From Mycobacterium sp. 852013-50091_SCH5140682 (GTDB lineage: Bacteria > Actinomycetota > Actinomycetes > Mycobacteriales > Mycobacteriaceae), in assembly GCF_001665685.1 (NCBI RefSeq), contig NZ_LZTB01000035.1:186001-250000 (forward strand): 64,000 nucleotides of DNA, written 5' to 3'. The notes below the pieces were generated by a model. It was not told the DNA's origin. It worked only from the letters and a program-made list of their open reading frames with translations, and ran no database searches. A program made the translations under genes and the position numbers. The stretch's first letter is position 1, and each line of letters starts with the position of its first letter. Below are positions 35,051 to 43,408 of this stretch, in pieces.

Positions 35051-36729
35051 TCGGGCAGTCTCATCGGGCCGAGCTCGGCGAACACGTCACCGGGTCCCGG
35101 GTTACCAATGCTGGAACTGCCGCCGAAGTGAGTCATGATGCCCCACACAGCGTTGAGCGCTGTCTGCACGGCGCCCTCCGCCCACGCCGGTGTCCACGAG
35201 ACGTCGTCGCCGGCCAAGAAGATGCCCTTGTGCTCGGGTTCGTGGGTTTCCTGCAAGAAGTGTGAGTACATCCGGTGGTTGTATCGGTAGTGGCCAGGAA
35301 GGGCGCCTTTGAACGCGCCGAGGAAGTTGCGGTCTGCCTCCCAAGAAACTGAGATTGGCTCGCCAACGATGTGCTGGTTGATATCGACGTTCGGGTAGAT
35401 GCTCTTCAGAGCGTTGATCGCCAGCTGCGCCCGATCCTGCGCTGAGTATGGAAGCATCTTCATGGCATCACTCATCCAGGCGTATGTCAGGCACACAACG
35501 CCTGGCGAGTCGTTGCCGTTGTCGAAAAAGTAAGTGCCTCTTGTCATTCGGTCGGTCAAAGTCATGCTCATCGCGTGCCGACCGGTAACCGGGTCGATGT
35601 CCTTCCAGAACGGGCGATCGACCATTACAAACGTCTTGGAGGACTGCATGTAGCGCGTGCGATCCAGCGCTGTCCACACCTTCTGGGAGAAGAGCGTTTC
35701 ATCGCAATCGATTTCGGTGGTCAGCAACCAAGACTGGCACGTCGCCAGCGCCGCCGGATAAGTCCGTGTTACGCCCCACTGGTCGGTGACCTCGATGTCT
35801 CCGTCGGCACCACGTGCAATACGTTTGACTCTCGAGCGTGGCACTCCTCCGTTCAGTTTGGCGAGCGTGGTGCCGGCGGGCCAATGCCGCAGCCGATCTG
35901 GCGCATGGGTCCAGAGTCCGCGCGGAATCTGCTCAGCGCCACCGACAATCAGGTGCTGGTCCTCGTCACAGTTCGTCATCACGACCCGCAGAATCTCCAG
36001 CATCGAGTTCGGAAAATCCGAGTCCCACCCTCCGGTGCCGAACCCCACCTGACCGAACAGCTCGCGGTGATGAAACGACAGCTTCGAGAAAGCCCTCGAG
36101 CTGGCGACAAAGTCGTAGAACGTGCGATCGTCCCACTCAGCGACGAGATCATCCCAGAGAGACTTCACTGCCTTCGCGTCGCGTGCCCGGATTGCTTCTT
36201 GCACCGCGGTGAAATTCACTTCTTCGAGCGCCTCGGCCCAAGCTTGGGCAACCTCTTGAAAAATCTGTGGTAGCTCGCCGAGTTCGCGCGCGTGATGTGT
36301 TGCGCCTTCGATGTCGATCACGGTGCTACCGGCCGAGGGTGTCAGTGGGTTGGGGAATGGTCTGGTACTCAATCCCAACATCCTGCTGTAGTGGAAGAAG
36401 GCGAACGACGAGGCAGGAAAGCGCATTCCTCCCAATTCGGCGACGACGTCACTGGGTGCACCGTCGAAACGTTCCGACCGCAGTCGGCCTCCGATCCTCG
36501 ACGACTCGTAGAGGACCGGACGTAGCCCGAGTTTCATGAGTTCATAGGCAGCCACCATGCCCGCGATTCCCGCGCCGATGATCGCAACTTCTTGTCCGAG
36601 CGCTGCTTCAGGTACTACTCCAAGTCCGTCAGGATGGCTGATCCATTTGTCGAACTCAAATGGAAAGTCCGGCCCGAAGACGGACACTGGCGCAGTTCTG
36701 TTTTCGGCACCGGGAAGAACGCTTGTCAT
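35047..36729 (-). CDS. davB: L-lysine 2-monooxygenase (DavB)
   Basis: 560-residue flavin amine-oxidase-fold protein, the same length as Pseudomonas DavB. Matches recalled from DavB run along the chain: FGPDFPFEFDKW near the N-terminus, FAD motif GAGIAGMVAAYELMKLGL, AELGGMRFP, QVGFGTGGWDSDFPNSMLE, TRYMQSSKTFVMVDRPFW, and AGDDVSWTPAWAEGAVQT near the end. It converts L-lysine and O2 to 5-aminovaleramide, CO2 and water. Tryptophan 2-monooxygenase is the closest alternative, but the amidase partner and length favour lysine. Confidence 0.9.
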   Translation of the reverse strand: MTSVLPGAENRTAPVSVFGPDFPFEFDKWISHPDGLGVVPEAALGQEVAIIGAGIAGMVAAYELMKLGLRPVLYESSRIGGRLRSERFDGAPSDVVAELGGMRFPASSFAFFHYSRMLGLSTRPFPNPLTPSAGSTVIDIEGATHHARELGELPQIFQEVAQAWAEALEEVNFTAVQEAIRARDAKAVKSLWDDLVAEWDDRTFYDFVASSRAFSKLSFHHRELFGQVGFGTGGWDSDFPNSMLEILRVVMTNCDEDQHLIVGGAEQIPRGLWTHAPDRLRHWPAGTTLAKLNGGVPRSRVKRIARGADGDIEVTDQWGVTRTYPAALATCQSWLLTTEIDCDETLFSQKVWTALDRTRYMQSSKTFVMVDRPFWKDIDPVTGRHAMSMTLTDRMTRGTYFFDNGNDSPGVVCLTYAWMSDAMKMLPYSAQDRAQLAINALKSIYPNVDINQHIVGEPISVSWEADRNFLGAFKGALPGHYRYNHRMYSHFLQETHEPEHKGIFLAGDDVSWTPAWAEGAVQTALNAVWGIMTHFGGSSSIGNPGPGDVFAELGPMRLPE

Positions 36730-36787
36730 TTCAGTACATTCCTTGTGTAACGACGTGTTGCTTGTGCTGTTGCTGCGCGATCGGCGC

Positions 36788-38140
36788 TCAACCCGCGCTG
36801 GACATGATGTGCTTAAGGCGCGAGTAGTTCTCGAGCGCCGCGGGCGATAGATCCTTTCCGTAGCCTGAGGACTTGAATCCGCCGAAGGGCATTTCGGTGG
36901 CGTAGGAGCCGTGGGTGTTGATCCATACGGTGCCAGCCTCGATACGGCTCGCGAGAGCTACGGCAGTGTTGTGGTCATTCGTCCAGATCGAGGCGGCCAA
37001 ACCGTATTCCGTGCCATTGGCCAGCGTTACAGCTTCATCGACGTCCTCAAAGCCTTGGACGGTGACCACCGGGCCGAAGATCTCCTCCTCGACAACCTCG
37101 TCGCTCTGGGTCACTCCTGCGATCACAGTCGGTTCGACATACAAACCCGGCTTTGCCACCCGGTGTCCACCGCACGCGATGTGTGCATGTTCCGGTAGAC
37201 GGCTAAAGAACCCCATTACTCTGTCAAGGTGCTCAGGGGTCGCCAGCGGGCCCACTTCCACGGCCGCAAACTCCTTCACCAGCAGTGACACAAACTGGTC
37301 GAGTACCGGGGCAGCGACAAGCAACCGCGTTGCAGCGGTGCAGTCTTGGCCTGCGTTAAAGAGCGAGGCTTCGGCGATGTTCCGCGCGACGGCGGCGATG
37401 TCTACGTCGTCCATGACGACGACAGCACAGTTGCCACCAAGCTCCAGGTGCAGAACCTTAAGGCCGGCGGCGCGTGTGATCTCCCAGCCAGCGCGCACGC
37501 TGCCGGTCAGCGAGATCAGCGCGGGCACCCGATGCGCCACCATGTATTCGCCAGTCTCACGGCCACCGAACACCGCGTTGACAACGCCTTCAGGGAGAGT
37601 TTCGTTCGCGATCGCGACCAACTCACGGACACTGCACGGCGTAGGTGCCGCCGGCTTGAGAACCGAGGTATTGCCAACGGCCAGTGCCGGTGCAAGCTTC
37701 GAGATCGCGGCCGCCAGCGGGTAGTTCCACGGAAGAATCTGGGCGCAGACGCCCAGCGGCTCCCGCGTCGCCTGCGAGCTGGTGCCGGCGACGTATCGGC
37801 CGGCGATCGGGCCCTGCATTGCACGTTGAGCGCCTGCCATGAAACGCATTTCGTCCAGTGCACCGGCAAGCTCGTCTCGAACTTGGTCACTCGTCTTGCC
37901 GGTATTGCGCTGTTCGATATCGATCAGTTGGTCGGCCTGAGATTCGATGGCGTCGGCGAACTTGAGCAGTACTGCGTGCCGTTCTCCCGGGGTGATTTGA
38001 CGCCAGCGGCGCCAAGCCTGCTCAGCCGCGCGAAAGGCAGCGTCGATGTCTGATCGAGTTGTGTCTGGCTGGAATTCGTAAACCTCACCGGTGCAAGGAT
38101 TGACAATCTTGGTTCCAGACGTTGTCGTAGCGGTGCTCAT
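36788..38140 (-). CDS. Aldehyde dehydrogenase, aminoaldehyde type
   Basis: 450 residues with N139 (LPWNYPLAAA), E233 (LELGGNCAVV) and nucleophile C267 (NAGQDCTAATR). The GQDCTAATR pattern is typical of gamma-aminobutyraldehyde/aminoaldehyde dehydrogenases. In this run it could oxidise 5-aminopentanal or glutarate semialdehyde, linking to 5-aminovalerate/glutarate. No davT-type aminotransferase is encoded here, so the exact step is open. It is slightly shorter than usual at the N-terminus. The ATG lies 1 bp from the stop of the GMC gene. Confidence 0.83.
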   Translation of the reverse strand: MSTATTTSGTKIVNPCTGEVYEFQPDTTRSDIDAAFRAAEQAWRRWRQITPGERHAVLLKFADAIESQADQLIDIEQRNTGKTSDQVRDELAGALDEMRFMAGAQRAMQGPIAGRYVAGTSSQATREPLGVCAQILPWNYPLAAAISKLAPALAVGNTSVLKPAAPTPCSVRELVAIANETLPEGVVNAVFGGRETGEYMVAHRVPALISLTGSVRAGWEITRAAGLKVLHLELGGNCAVVVMDDVDIAAVARNIAEASLFNAGQDCTAATRLLVAAPVLDQFVSLLVKEFAAVEVGPLATPEHLDRVMGFFSRLPEHAHIACGGHRVAKPGLYVEPTVIAGVTQSDEVVEEEIFGPVVTVQGFEDVDEAVTLANGTEYGLAASIWTNDHNTAVALASRIEAGTVWINTHGSYATEMPFGGFKSSGYGKDLSPAALENYSRLKHIMSSAG

Positions 38141-38141
38141 A

Positions 38142-39641
38142 TCAGTTCTCCTCCAGCAGCAAGCTAGCGATACGTTCGCCGACTACGGTCGTCGGCAAGG
38201 CGGTTGTTCCTCGCGGAATGTCCGGGAAGATGGATGCGTCGGCGACATAGAGGTTTTCGATTCCATGTACCGCGCCTCGGTGATCGACGACCCCACCGGC
38301 TGCGGGGTCGCCCATCATGCAGGTGCCCACCGGGTGCCAGTAGTGCCGATGGTTCGATGCGATCCAGTCGGTCTCGGACCCGCAGATTGGGTTGAGCCGC
38401 GCTCCCAGATAGGCCGCGAAAGTCGATGTCCGGTCTTCGAGAAGTTGGTGAACCCAGTGCAGGCCGTCGCGCACAGCGTTCATATCCCGGGGATCGCTGA
38501 AATAGCCGTGGTTGACGTTGGCGCGCAGTGTGTTGCCTTCCTTCTGAAGCTTGAGATATCCGCGCGAGTGTGGCTTCACCACGCCGATCGGTATCACACA
38601 GCGCCAGCCATGGGCGGCCGAAGGATCACGTTCGGTCCATGGGTAGATATGCAGGTCAAATGGAGCGTCACCGGCTTCTGATGATTTCAGCTTGGCGATT
38701 GCCTGTTCGTCGGGCAACCATTGGCTCTGTTCGAATTGACTTAGGGCGCGACCCAACTCGGCCGTGCCGGCGAATTCGAGCTGTAGCGATGGGTGATCTT
38801 GCAGGCCATTGCCGACCCCTGGTAGCTCGCATTGCACTGGGATCTCGATTCGGGCGAGGTCGTCGGCGGGCCCGATGCCGGATTTCAGGAGCAGTTCTGG
38901 GCTACCGTAGGCTCCGGCGCTGACCACGACCAGATCGGCCTCCACGACTGTGGGTCGCGACCCATCGTTCTGGATGAGGACACCAACTGCACGACCGTGG
39001 TCAATGCACACGCTGAGAACATCGACGTCTCCGCGTACCGTCAGCTTTCCCGAGTGACGGAGTCCATCGAGGTACGCGAATGCCGCGTTGTACCTGGTGC
39101 CATCATCTGTGATGCTGACCGGTGCGTATCCGACTCCTGCACCGCCCTGCAATGAGACAAAATCGTTGCGCACTCCTAATCCATGGTCTGCGGCTGCGGC
39201 GACGAATGCGGTCTGGAACGGCTGAATCTGCTCGTCACGGTAATCGCGCAGGTTCATCGCCTTGCCCGCCCGTTCAAACAGCGGAGCCAAGTCTGACGAA
39301 CTCCACCCTACGAGTCCAGTTGCGGCCCAACGGTCATAGTCGCCTCCCCACCCCACGTTTTGTGTGGCGCCGTTGTGAGTCGAGCATCCACCGATCGCCC
39401 GGCATCGCTCGAACTCCAGTGTCTGCCCGCCTGCGCCCTTTCCTGAGTATCCCCAGTCGTGCGAGGTGGGAATCGTTGCTGCTGAGAGCAAGTCGGGTGG
39501 CCAGTGTTCCGACGTGGCGTGCCCGTAGTCTGGACCGGCCTCTAGCACAAGCACCGTGCGGCCACTAGCGGCCAGCCGCGCTGCCATGACGCAGCCCGCT
39601 GTTCCTCCGCCGACAACGACGACATCAAATCTATCACGCAC
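38142..39641 (-). CDS. GMC-family FAD oxidoreductase
   Basis: 499 residues from GTG 39641, overlapping the permease stop by 8 bp; GTG 39650 or the frame start at 39713 are alternatives. The FAD-binding motif VVVGGGTAGCVMAARL opens the protein. GMC signatures include GGCSTHNGATQNVG and GAYGSPELLLKSGIGP, and the C-terminal HYWHPVGTCMMGDPAAGGVVD carries the active-site His. Family members oxidise alcohols (choline, glucose, alkanols, amino alcohols). Here it could produce the aldehyde used by the adjacent aldehyde dehydrogenase. The substrate is unknown. Confidence 0.85.
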   Translation of the reverse strand: MRDRFDVVVVGGGTAGCVMAARLAASGRTVLVLEAGPDYGHATSEHWPPDLLSAATIPTSHDWGYSGKGAGGQTLEFERCRAIGGCSTHNGATQNVGWGGDYDRWAATGLVGWSSSDLAPLFERAGKAMNLRDYRDEQIQPFQTAFVAAAADHGLGVRNDFVSLQGGAGVGYAPVSITDDGTRYNAAFAYLDGLRHSGKLTVRGDVDVLSVCIDHGRAVGVLIQNDGSRPTVVEADLVVVSAGAYGSPELLLKSGIGPADDLARIEIPVQCELPGVGNGLQDHPSLQLEFAGTAELGRALSQFEQSQWLPDEQAIAKLKSSEAGDAPFDLHIYPWTERDPSAAHGWRCVIPIGVVKPHSRGYLKLQKEGNTLRANVNHGYFSDPRDMNAVRDGLHWVHQLLEDRTSTFAAYLGARLNPICGSETDWIASNHRHYWHPVGTCMMGDPAAGGVVDHRGAVHGIENLYVADASIFPDIPRGTTALPTTVVGERIASLLLEEN

Positions 39642-41223
39642 CTTGTGCACCAACGCTTTTCTCTTCTTCCACAACTTCCGAGCAACGACGCGTCGACTCG
39701 GGGGTATTTGCACTGGGCGCGGCCGATCGTCGGCCGGCCGAACCGAATATGTAAAGGCAGATAGCCCCGGCCAACACAGCGCCCATTGGAATAAGTTGAC
39801 TCAACGTGTATCCCGTTCTGTCTCCATCAAACCCGCTCGGGAGCAACATATTTGAGTCAACGCTGGGGTCAAACCAGGTCACCCCGATGCCTGGCCACAA
39901 GAGCGACGCGACGGTGAAGAGCATCGTCCCGACGGTCAGAATAGTCACGACCCATCCGCCAGTCCGGCCGCCTATCACTCTGAATGGGCGTCTGGTGTCG
40001 GGGTACTTGATGCGCAGTCGCATGAACGACGAGAACGTGAGGATGTACGAGATCGCGGTGGCCGAGACGACCAGGCCAATGGCCGCCGAAAAGTACTTCT
40101 CGGCATTGCCGTTGGCGAACACCATGGCTGCGGCCATGACGATGGTCGAGATCGCGGCCGATAGGAGGTTAACTCGTGTGGGCGAGCCATTGCGCGAGAA
40201 TGTGCCAAGCCACGCGGGTCCTGCGCCGTCGGTGAACGCCACCGCCTGAGCGCGGCTGACTCCCATTGCCCACGCGGTCCCGCTCGTGAACAGACCGATG
40301 ATCAGCCCGACAGCGGCAACCTGTGCAGCCGCTCGTCCAAATCCCCACAGCTCCGCGGTACCGTCGGGCGCGATCCTGCCCCCGTACACGGTGAAGACAG
40401 CGCGGCAGGCGTCGACAAAACCGGTGACCGTGCCGAGCTGATTCTTGGGCAACACCAGGAGAATTCCCACAACCGGGATCCCGTACAGCAGGGTGGCGGT
40501 CACGCCGCCACGGAGCACCGATAACGGTACGTCTTTCTGCGGATTGACCATTTCCTCGGCGGCGTTGGAGGGAACCTCGAACCCCAGGAAGTTGAAGACA
40601 ATTACCGGCACGACCGCGACGAAACCTGCATAAGTCCACGAGAAATCGCTGGCATGAATCGGCTGAATACCGTTCTTGCATGCGTATACGACTACAGATG
40701 CAATGAACAGGGTCAGCAAGACGATGCGCGCCGCGGCGCCTACCAGGTAAATCCACCGTCCGAAACGGACACTCGCACTGATGACGAAAGCCGATCCCCA
40801 GACGAAAGCCGCGGCGGCCAGCCATCGCCACATTCCCGTCAGCGGAAAGAAGAACTCATTGAAGGTGACGACCGCGACGATGCACAGGGTGCCGCCGATC
40901 CAGACTGGGTTTGAGATCCAGTAGAAGAACTGGTTGATCCCGGCAGCGAACCTTCCGAATGCCATCCTCGTCCAGACATATGGACCGCCCTCCTGTGGAA
41001 ACGCTGAGCCTAGTTCCGCAGTTAACAGTCCGTAGGGCACGAAGAAGACCAATGCAACTAGTGCCATCCACAAAAGACCCTGTGGCCCATAGGCACTGAC
41101 GGCGCCAAGGGTGTCCACACCTACTAGCGCGCAAAGCAGGACTGCAAAGACGTCCAGCCGCCGAAGGCTGGCGGGTAAGTGTGTCGAGTCCGCCCTGGCT
41201 GCCTGTTGGTCGGTTGTCATCAA
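39634..41223 (-). CDS. APC-family amino-acid/polyamine permease
   Basis: 529 residues with about twelve hydrophobic segments, starting VFAVLLCALVGVDTLGAVSA. The APC consensus is seen in FVPYGLLTAELGSAFPQEGG and FNFLGFEVPSNAAEEMVNPQKDVP. Length and the glutamate/GABA-antiporter-like N-terminus suggest uptake of an amino acid or diamine. As first gene of the run with davB/davA it is the candidate lysine, 5-aminovalerate or cadaverine importer. It is divergent from an IclR regulator. Confidence 0.87.
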   Translation of the reverse strand: MMTTDQQAARADSTHLPASLRRLDVFAVLLCALVGVDTLGAVSAYGPQGLLWMALVALVFFVPYGLLTAELGSAFPQEGGPYVWTRMAFGRFAAGINQFFYWISNPVWIGGTLCIVAVVTFNEFFFPLTGMWRWLAAAAFVWGSAFVISASVRFGRWIYLVGAAARIVLLTLFIASVVVYACKNGIQPIHASDFSWTYAGFVAVVPVIVFNFLGFEVPSNAAEEMVNPQKDVPLSVLRGGVTATLLYGIPVVGILLVLPKNQLGTVTGFVDACRAVFTVYGGRIAPDGTAELWGFGRAAAQVAAVGLIIGLFTSGTAWAMGVSRAQAVAFTDGAGPAWLGTFSRNGSPTRVNLLSAAISTIVMAAAMVFANGNAEKYFSAAIGLVVSATAISYILTFSSFMRLRIKYPDTRRPFRVIGGRTGGWVVTILTVGTMLFTVASLLWPGIGVTWFDPSVDSNMLLPSGFDGDRTGYTLSQLIPMGAVLAGAICLYIFGSAGRRSAAPSANTPESTRRCSEVVEEEKSVGAQGA

Positions 41224-41296
41224 TCCTCCGTGTGCCGTGGATCACTTGGTGGGACACAGTGTGGCTGTCTGCGTTCATCATTGTCAAGATATGTTG

Positions 41297-41305
41297 CGTA
41301 TTACG
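41297..41305. promoter_or_regulatory. Possible IclR operator between permease and regulator
   Basis: CGTA-T-TACG palindrome in the 101-bp divergent gap. GCGTTC to its left and GAACGC to its right form a wider inverted repeat (about 41271-41310). The arrangement fits a regulator controlling itself and the permease run, but the repeat is short. Confidence 0.3.
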
Positions 41306-41324
41306 AACGCGCTATGCTTCTCGC

Positions 41325-42116
41325 ATGGCGACAACGGTCGACAAGGGGCTCTTGCTGCTGCAGGCGCTCGCCGATGCCGAGACCAACTCCGGCGGACCTG
41401 TGACGAACATTCGTCTTGCAGAACGACTGCACCTTGATCAGGCCCAGGTTTCACGAATTCTCAACGCTCTCGCCGCCGGCGGCCTAGTGGAGCGCGAACC
41501 GGACTCTCGTGGATACCGCGTGGGCCCTGCACTTTTCGGCATGGGAGCCATCGCCGGCCACGCCGAAGCGCTGAAACAGGTTCGACCAATATTGCGCGGA
41601 TTGCTTCGCACCTGGCATGAACCCGCGTGGTTGTCCGTTCTTTCGCGGAGCCAGGTACTCACCGTCCTGGCAGAACCAAGCCAATGGTTTGCCTACTTCC
41701 CCGTGCAGGCGGGCGCACTCACGCCGGTCTGGTGCAGCGGGCCCGGTCGTGCACTTACCCAAGGTTTTTCACGAGACGAGCTCGCGTTCTTGCTCAAGGA
41801 CGAGCTATTCGTCGGCGGGGGCCCGGGCGCGGTTCGCAATCCGCTGGAACTTTACGAACGAAATGCGGAGTCAAACCTACAAGACGCAGTCGTCGCCGAC
41901 AGCGAGTTTGAGCACGATGTGGTCGAGTTTTCCGCTCGGGCAGTGTGCGATCAGCTCGGCGCAACAGTCGCCGTGAGCATTGCGATTCCGCGCTATCGGA
42001 TTGCCGGCCGAACCTCTTCCATGGCCGAGTCAGTGAGCAAAGCGGCGGAACGTATCACGTCGATTCTGTTGGATTCCAACCCAATCGGACCGACAGGCGA
42101 TCGGCTAGCGACTTAA
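41325..42116 (+). CDS. IclR-family transcriptional regulator
   Basis: 263 residues from ATG 41325; the frame to the left is non-coding. The N-terminal winged HTH (VDKGLLLLQALADAE; RLAERLHLDQAQVSRILNAL) is followed by an IclR ligand domain (GRALTQGFSRDEL; IAIPRYRI). Divergent from the permease of the lysine-monooxygenase run, so it is the likely local regulator. Confidence 0.87.
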   Translation: MATTVDKGLLLLQALADAETNSGGPVTNIRLAERLHLDQAQVSRILNALAAGGLVEREPDSRGYRVGPALFGMGAIAGHAEALKQVRPILRGLLRTWHEPAWLSVLSRSQVLTVLAEPSQWFAYFPVQAGALTPVWCSGPGRALTQGFSRDELAFLLKDELFVGGGPGAVRNPLELYERNAESNLQDAVVADSEFEHDVVEFSARAVCDQLGATVAVSIAIPRYRIAGRTSSMAESVSKAAERITSILLDSNPIGPTGDRLAT

Positions 42117-42804
42117 TTGTCGGTCCGTGCGCTGCCTCGTGGCCTCTGAGCCTGTCGGATGGTCCCTGAATGTGCAACGCACAGCGGACTGCGCCTGTGA
42201 AATCTCTGACTGGAGCAGCGACCGCGTAAACCCCGAGCTGCGACTCGCCATCAACCACCGAATAGCCGACTTCGCGGGCATTCTGAAGCCGACGGTAGAA
42301 GTCGTCCGTCGAGGTCGGCGTTGTCGGTGAGAAGGACACAAATTGTGTGTCTCTGAAGATGAGCTCGATCTCATCGCGCGCGCAGTCCCAGAGCAACGCT
42401 TGCCCGGCATCGTCGCAATAGAGGGGAAAGGAACGGCCAACCCACGACACGCCCGAAACCAACCTTTCAAGCACTGCAACTGAACTGTCGCCGCGTACCT
42501 CGGCGATGAACGCGCTCTCCCCGGTAGCGCGAACCGTCTCCTCGACTGCCTCGGTCCCGAAGGTTCGCAATCGGGCCGCCGCTATTCCGGCCGATATCCC
42601 GAACATTCTGACGCTGGGGGTATATCGGCGGTCGGCGTCACGCTCGAGAAACTCTGCTGCTTCAAGGCTATGGAGGGTCCGAGCAATCTGCACGCGATCA
42701 CGCTGCAGTTGGTCCGCCACCATTGTGGCCGTTAACGGCACCGGTGAATCCACCACGGCACGCAGAACATCAAGTGCCCGCACAAGGCTCTTGACCTCAA
42801 CCAC
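42055..42804 (-). CDS. IclR-family transcriptional regulator (second)
   Basis: 249 residues from GTG 42804. The N-terminal HTH (VKSLVRALDVLRAVVDSPVP; VADQLQRDRVQIARTLHSLE) and an IclR effector domain (LYCDDAGQALLWDCARDEIE; VYAVAAPVRDFTG) are visible. It is convergent with the other IclR gene and the two coding ends overlap by 62 bp. Each C-terminus ends in a normal IclR helix (here SLADRLSVRLG), so the overlap looks genuine. The target is not obvious. Confidence 0.83.
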   Translation of the reverse strand: MVEVKSLVRALDVLRAVVDSPVPLTATMVADQLQRDRVQIARTLHSLEAAEFLERDADRRYTPSVRMFGISAGIAAARLRTFGTEAVEETVRATGESAFIAEVRGDSSVAVLERLVSGVSWVGRSFPLYCDDAGQALLWDCARDEIELIFRDTQFVSFSPTTPTSTDDFYRRLQNAREVGYSVVDGESQLGVYAVAAPVRDFTGAVRCALHIQGPSDRLRGHEAAHGPTIKSLADRLSVRLGWNPTEST

Positions 42805-42922
42805 GAGGGTACACGGTACCGGATCGATCGCCCGATCCGCCCGACCATGCAACACAGGCGACAGCGCCCGCCGTCACGTATTCCTCATGAACCCGCTGCC
42901 ATCGTCTCCGCCGGTGTGGAGA

Positions 42923-43114
42923 TCACAACGGCGACCGAGTCGAGGACGTGGTTTCAGAATGGCGGTGCAAGCGGCCACACAGAAAGGACACGTCGTCGAT
43001 GAACTTCTGCGCCTGGTATCCGGAAACGTCGCACGCGGCGTGAACTGCCGCGCGTTCGTTCCAGTTGGCGCGATTTGCCTCGAGCCATCGCTGCGACAAC
43101 TGATCTGGTGCCAT
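42923..43114 (-). pseudogene. Methyltransferase N-terminal remnant
   Basis: From ATG 43114 the frame encodes LSQRWLEANRANWNERAAVH and a following QAQKFIDDVSFLCG, resembling the first 45 residues of class I SAM-dependent methyltransferases common in actinobacteria. It then runs into a stop at 42923 before any SAM-binding GxGxG motif. It is likely a truncated relic, though a small protein cannot be excluded. Confidence 0.4.
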
Positions 43115-43257
43115 TCTGCTTCCTTTCCTTGCGGGCAAGATGCGGCCGGAAAACTCCCGAACTGCGACTCAACTCCTTCGCCTCGGCGTTCCAGTCACCG
43201 CGAGGCCTAGTTGTTGCGGGGCATGAGGTTGGTGACGTGTCAGGGTCGCGCCGTGGT

Positions 43258-43273
43258 TGCTATCGTTGCCGGG
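43258..43273 (+). promoter_or_regulatory. Extended -10 promoter for the trpS leader (leaderless)
   Basis: TGC followed by TATCGT at 43261-43266, then 6 nt to the GTG at 43273. This spacing would start transcription at the leader peptide's own first base, the usual arrangement for mycobacterial leaderless mRNAs. No strong -35 is visible, as expected for an extended -10. Confidence 0.45.
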
Positions 43274-43323
43274 TGATCGATATTCGACAGGCATGGTGGT
43301 GGCTGCTCCAGCAGCCCGTCTAA
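43273..43323 (+). CDS. trpS leader peptide with three consecutive Trp codons
   Basis: A 16-residue open frame, VIDIRQAWWWLLQQPV, with three adjacent TGG codons at 43294-43302. Tryptophan is the rarest amino acid, so a triple Trp in a tiny frame 85 nt ahead of a tryptophanyl-tRNA synthetase gene is the classic sign of a ribosome-sensing leader. A start at in-frame GTG 43237 would make it 28 residues. It is followed by nested complementary segments that can fold in exclusive ways. Confidence 0.75.
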   Translation: MIDIRQAWWWLLQQPV

Positions 43324-43408
43324 CCATGTCCGCGGGCTGTACGCAGCCCGCATGTCATCTGACCTGAACGAGGTTCGTACAGCCCCTTGACCATCCAGGA
43401 GCTGTACG
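43301..43408 (+). promoter_or_regulatory. Attenuator with alternative hairpins ahead of trpS
   Basis: Segments: GGCTGC (43301-06) pairs with GCAGCC (43311-16). CAGCCCG (43312-18) can pair with CGGGCTG (43333-39). GCGGGCTG (43332-39) pairs with CAGCCCGC (43344-51) over loop TACG. GGGCTGTACG (43334-43) also pairs perfectly with CGTACAGCCC (43376-85). CGTACAGC (43376-83) pairs with GCTGTACG (43401-08), which encloses the AGGAG ribosome-binding site (43397-43401) of trpS. No U-run follows any stem, so control by masking the ribosome-binding site seems more likely than termination. A ribosome stalled on the Trp codons would leave 43334-43 free to capture 43376-85 and expose the site. Confidence 0.65.

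Noticed and set aside
43332..43351. Intrinsic terminator at the GCGGGCTG/CAGCCCGC stem
   Set aside because: A perfect stem, but no T-run follows, so it is described as part of the alternative-pairing leader.
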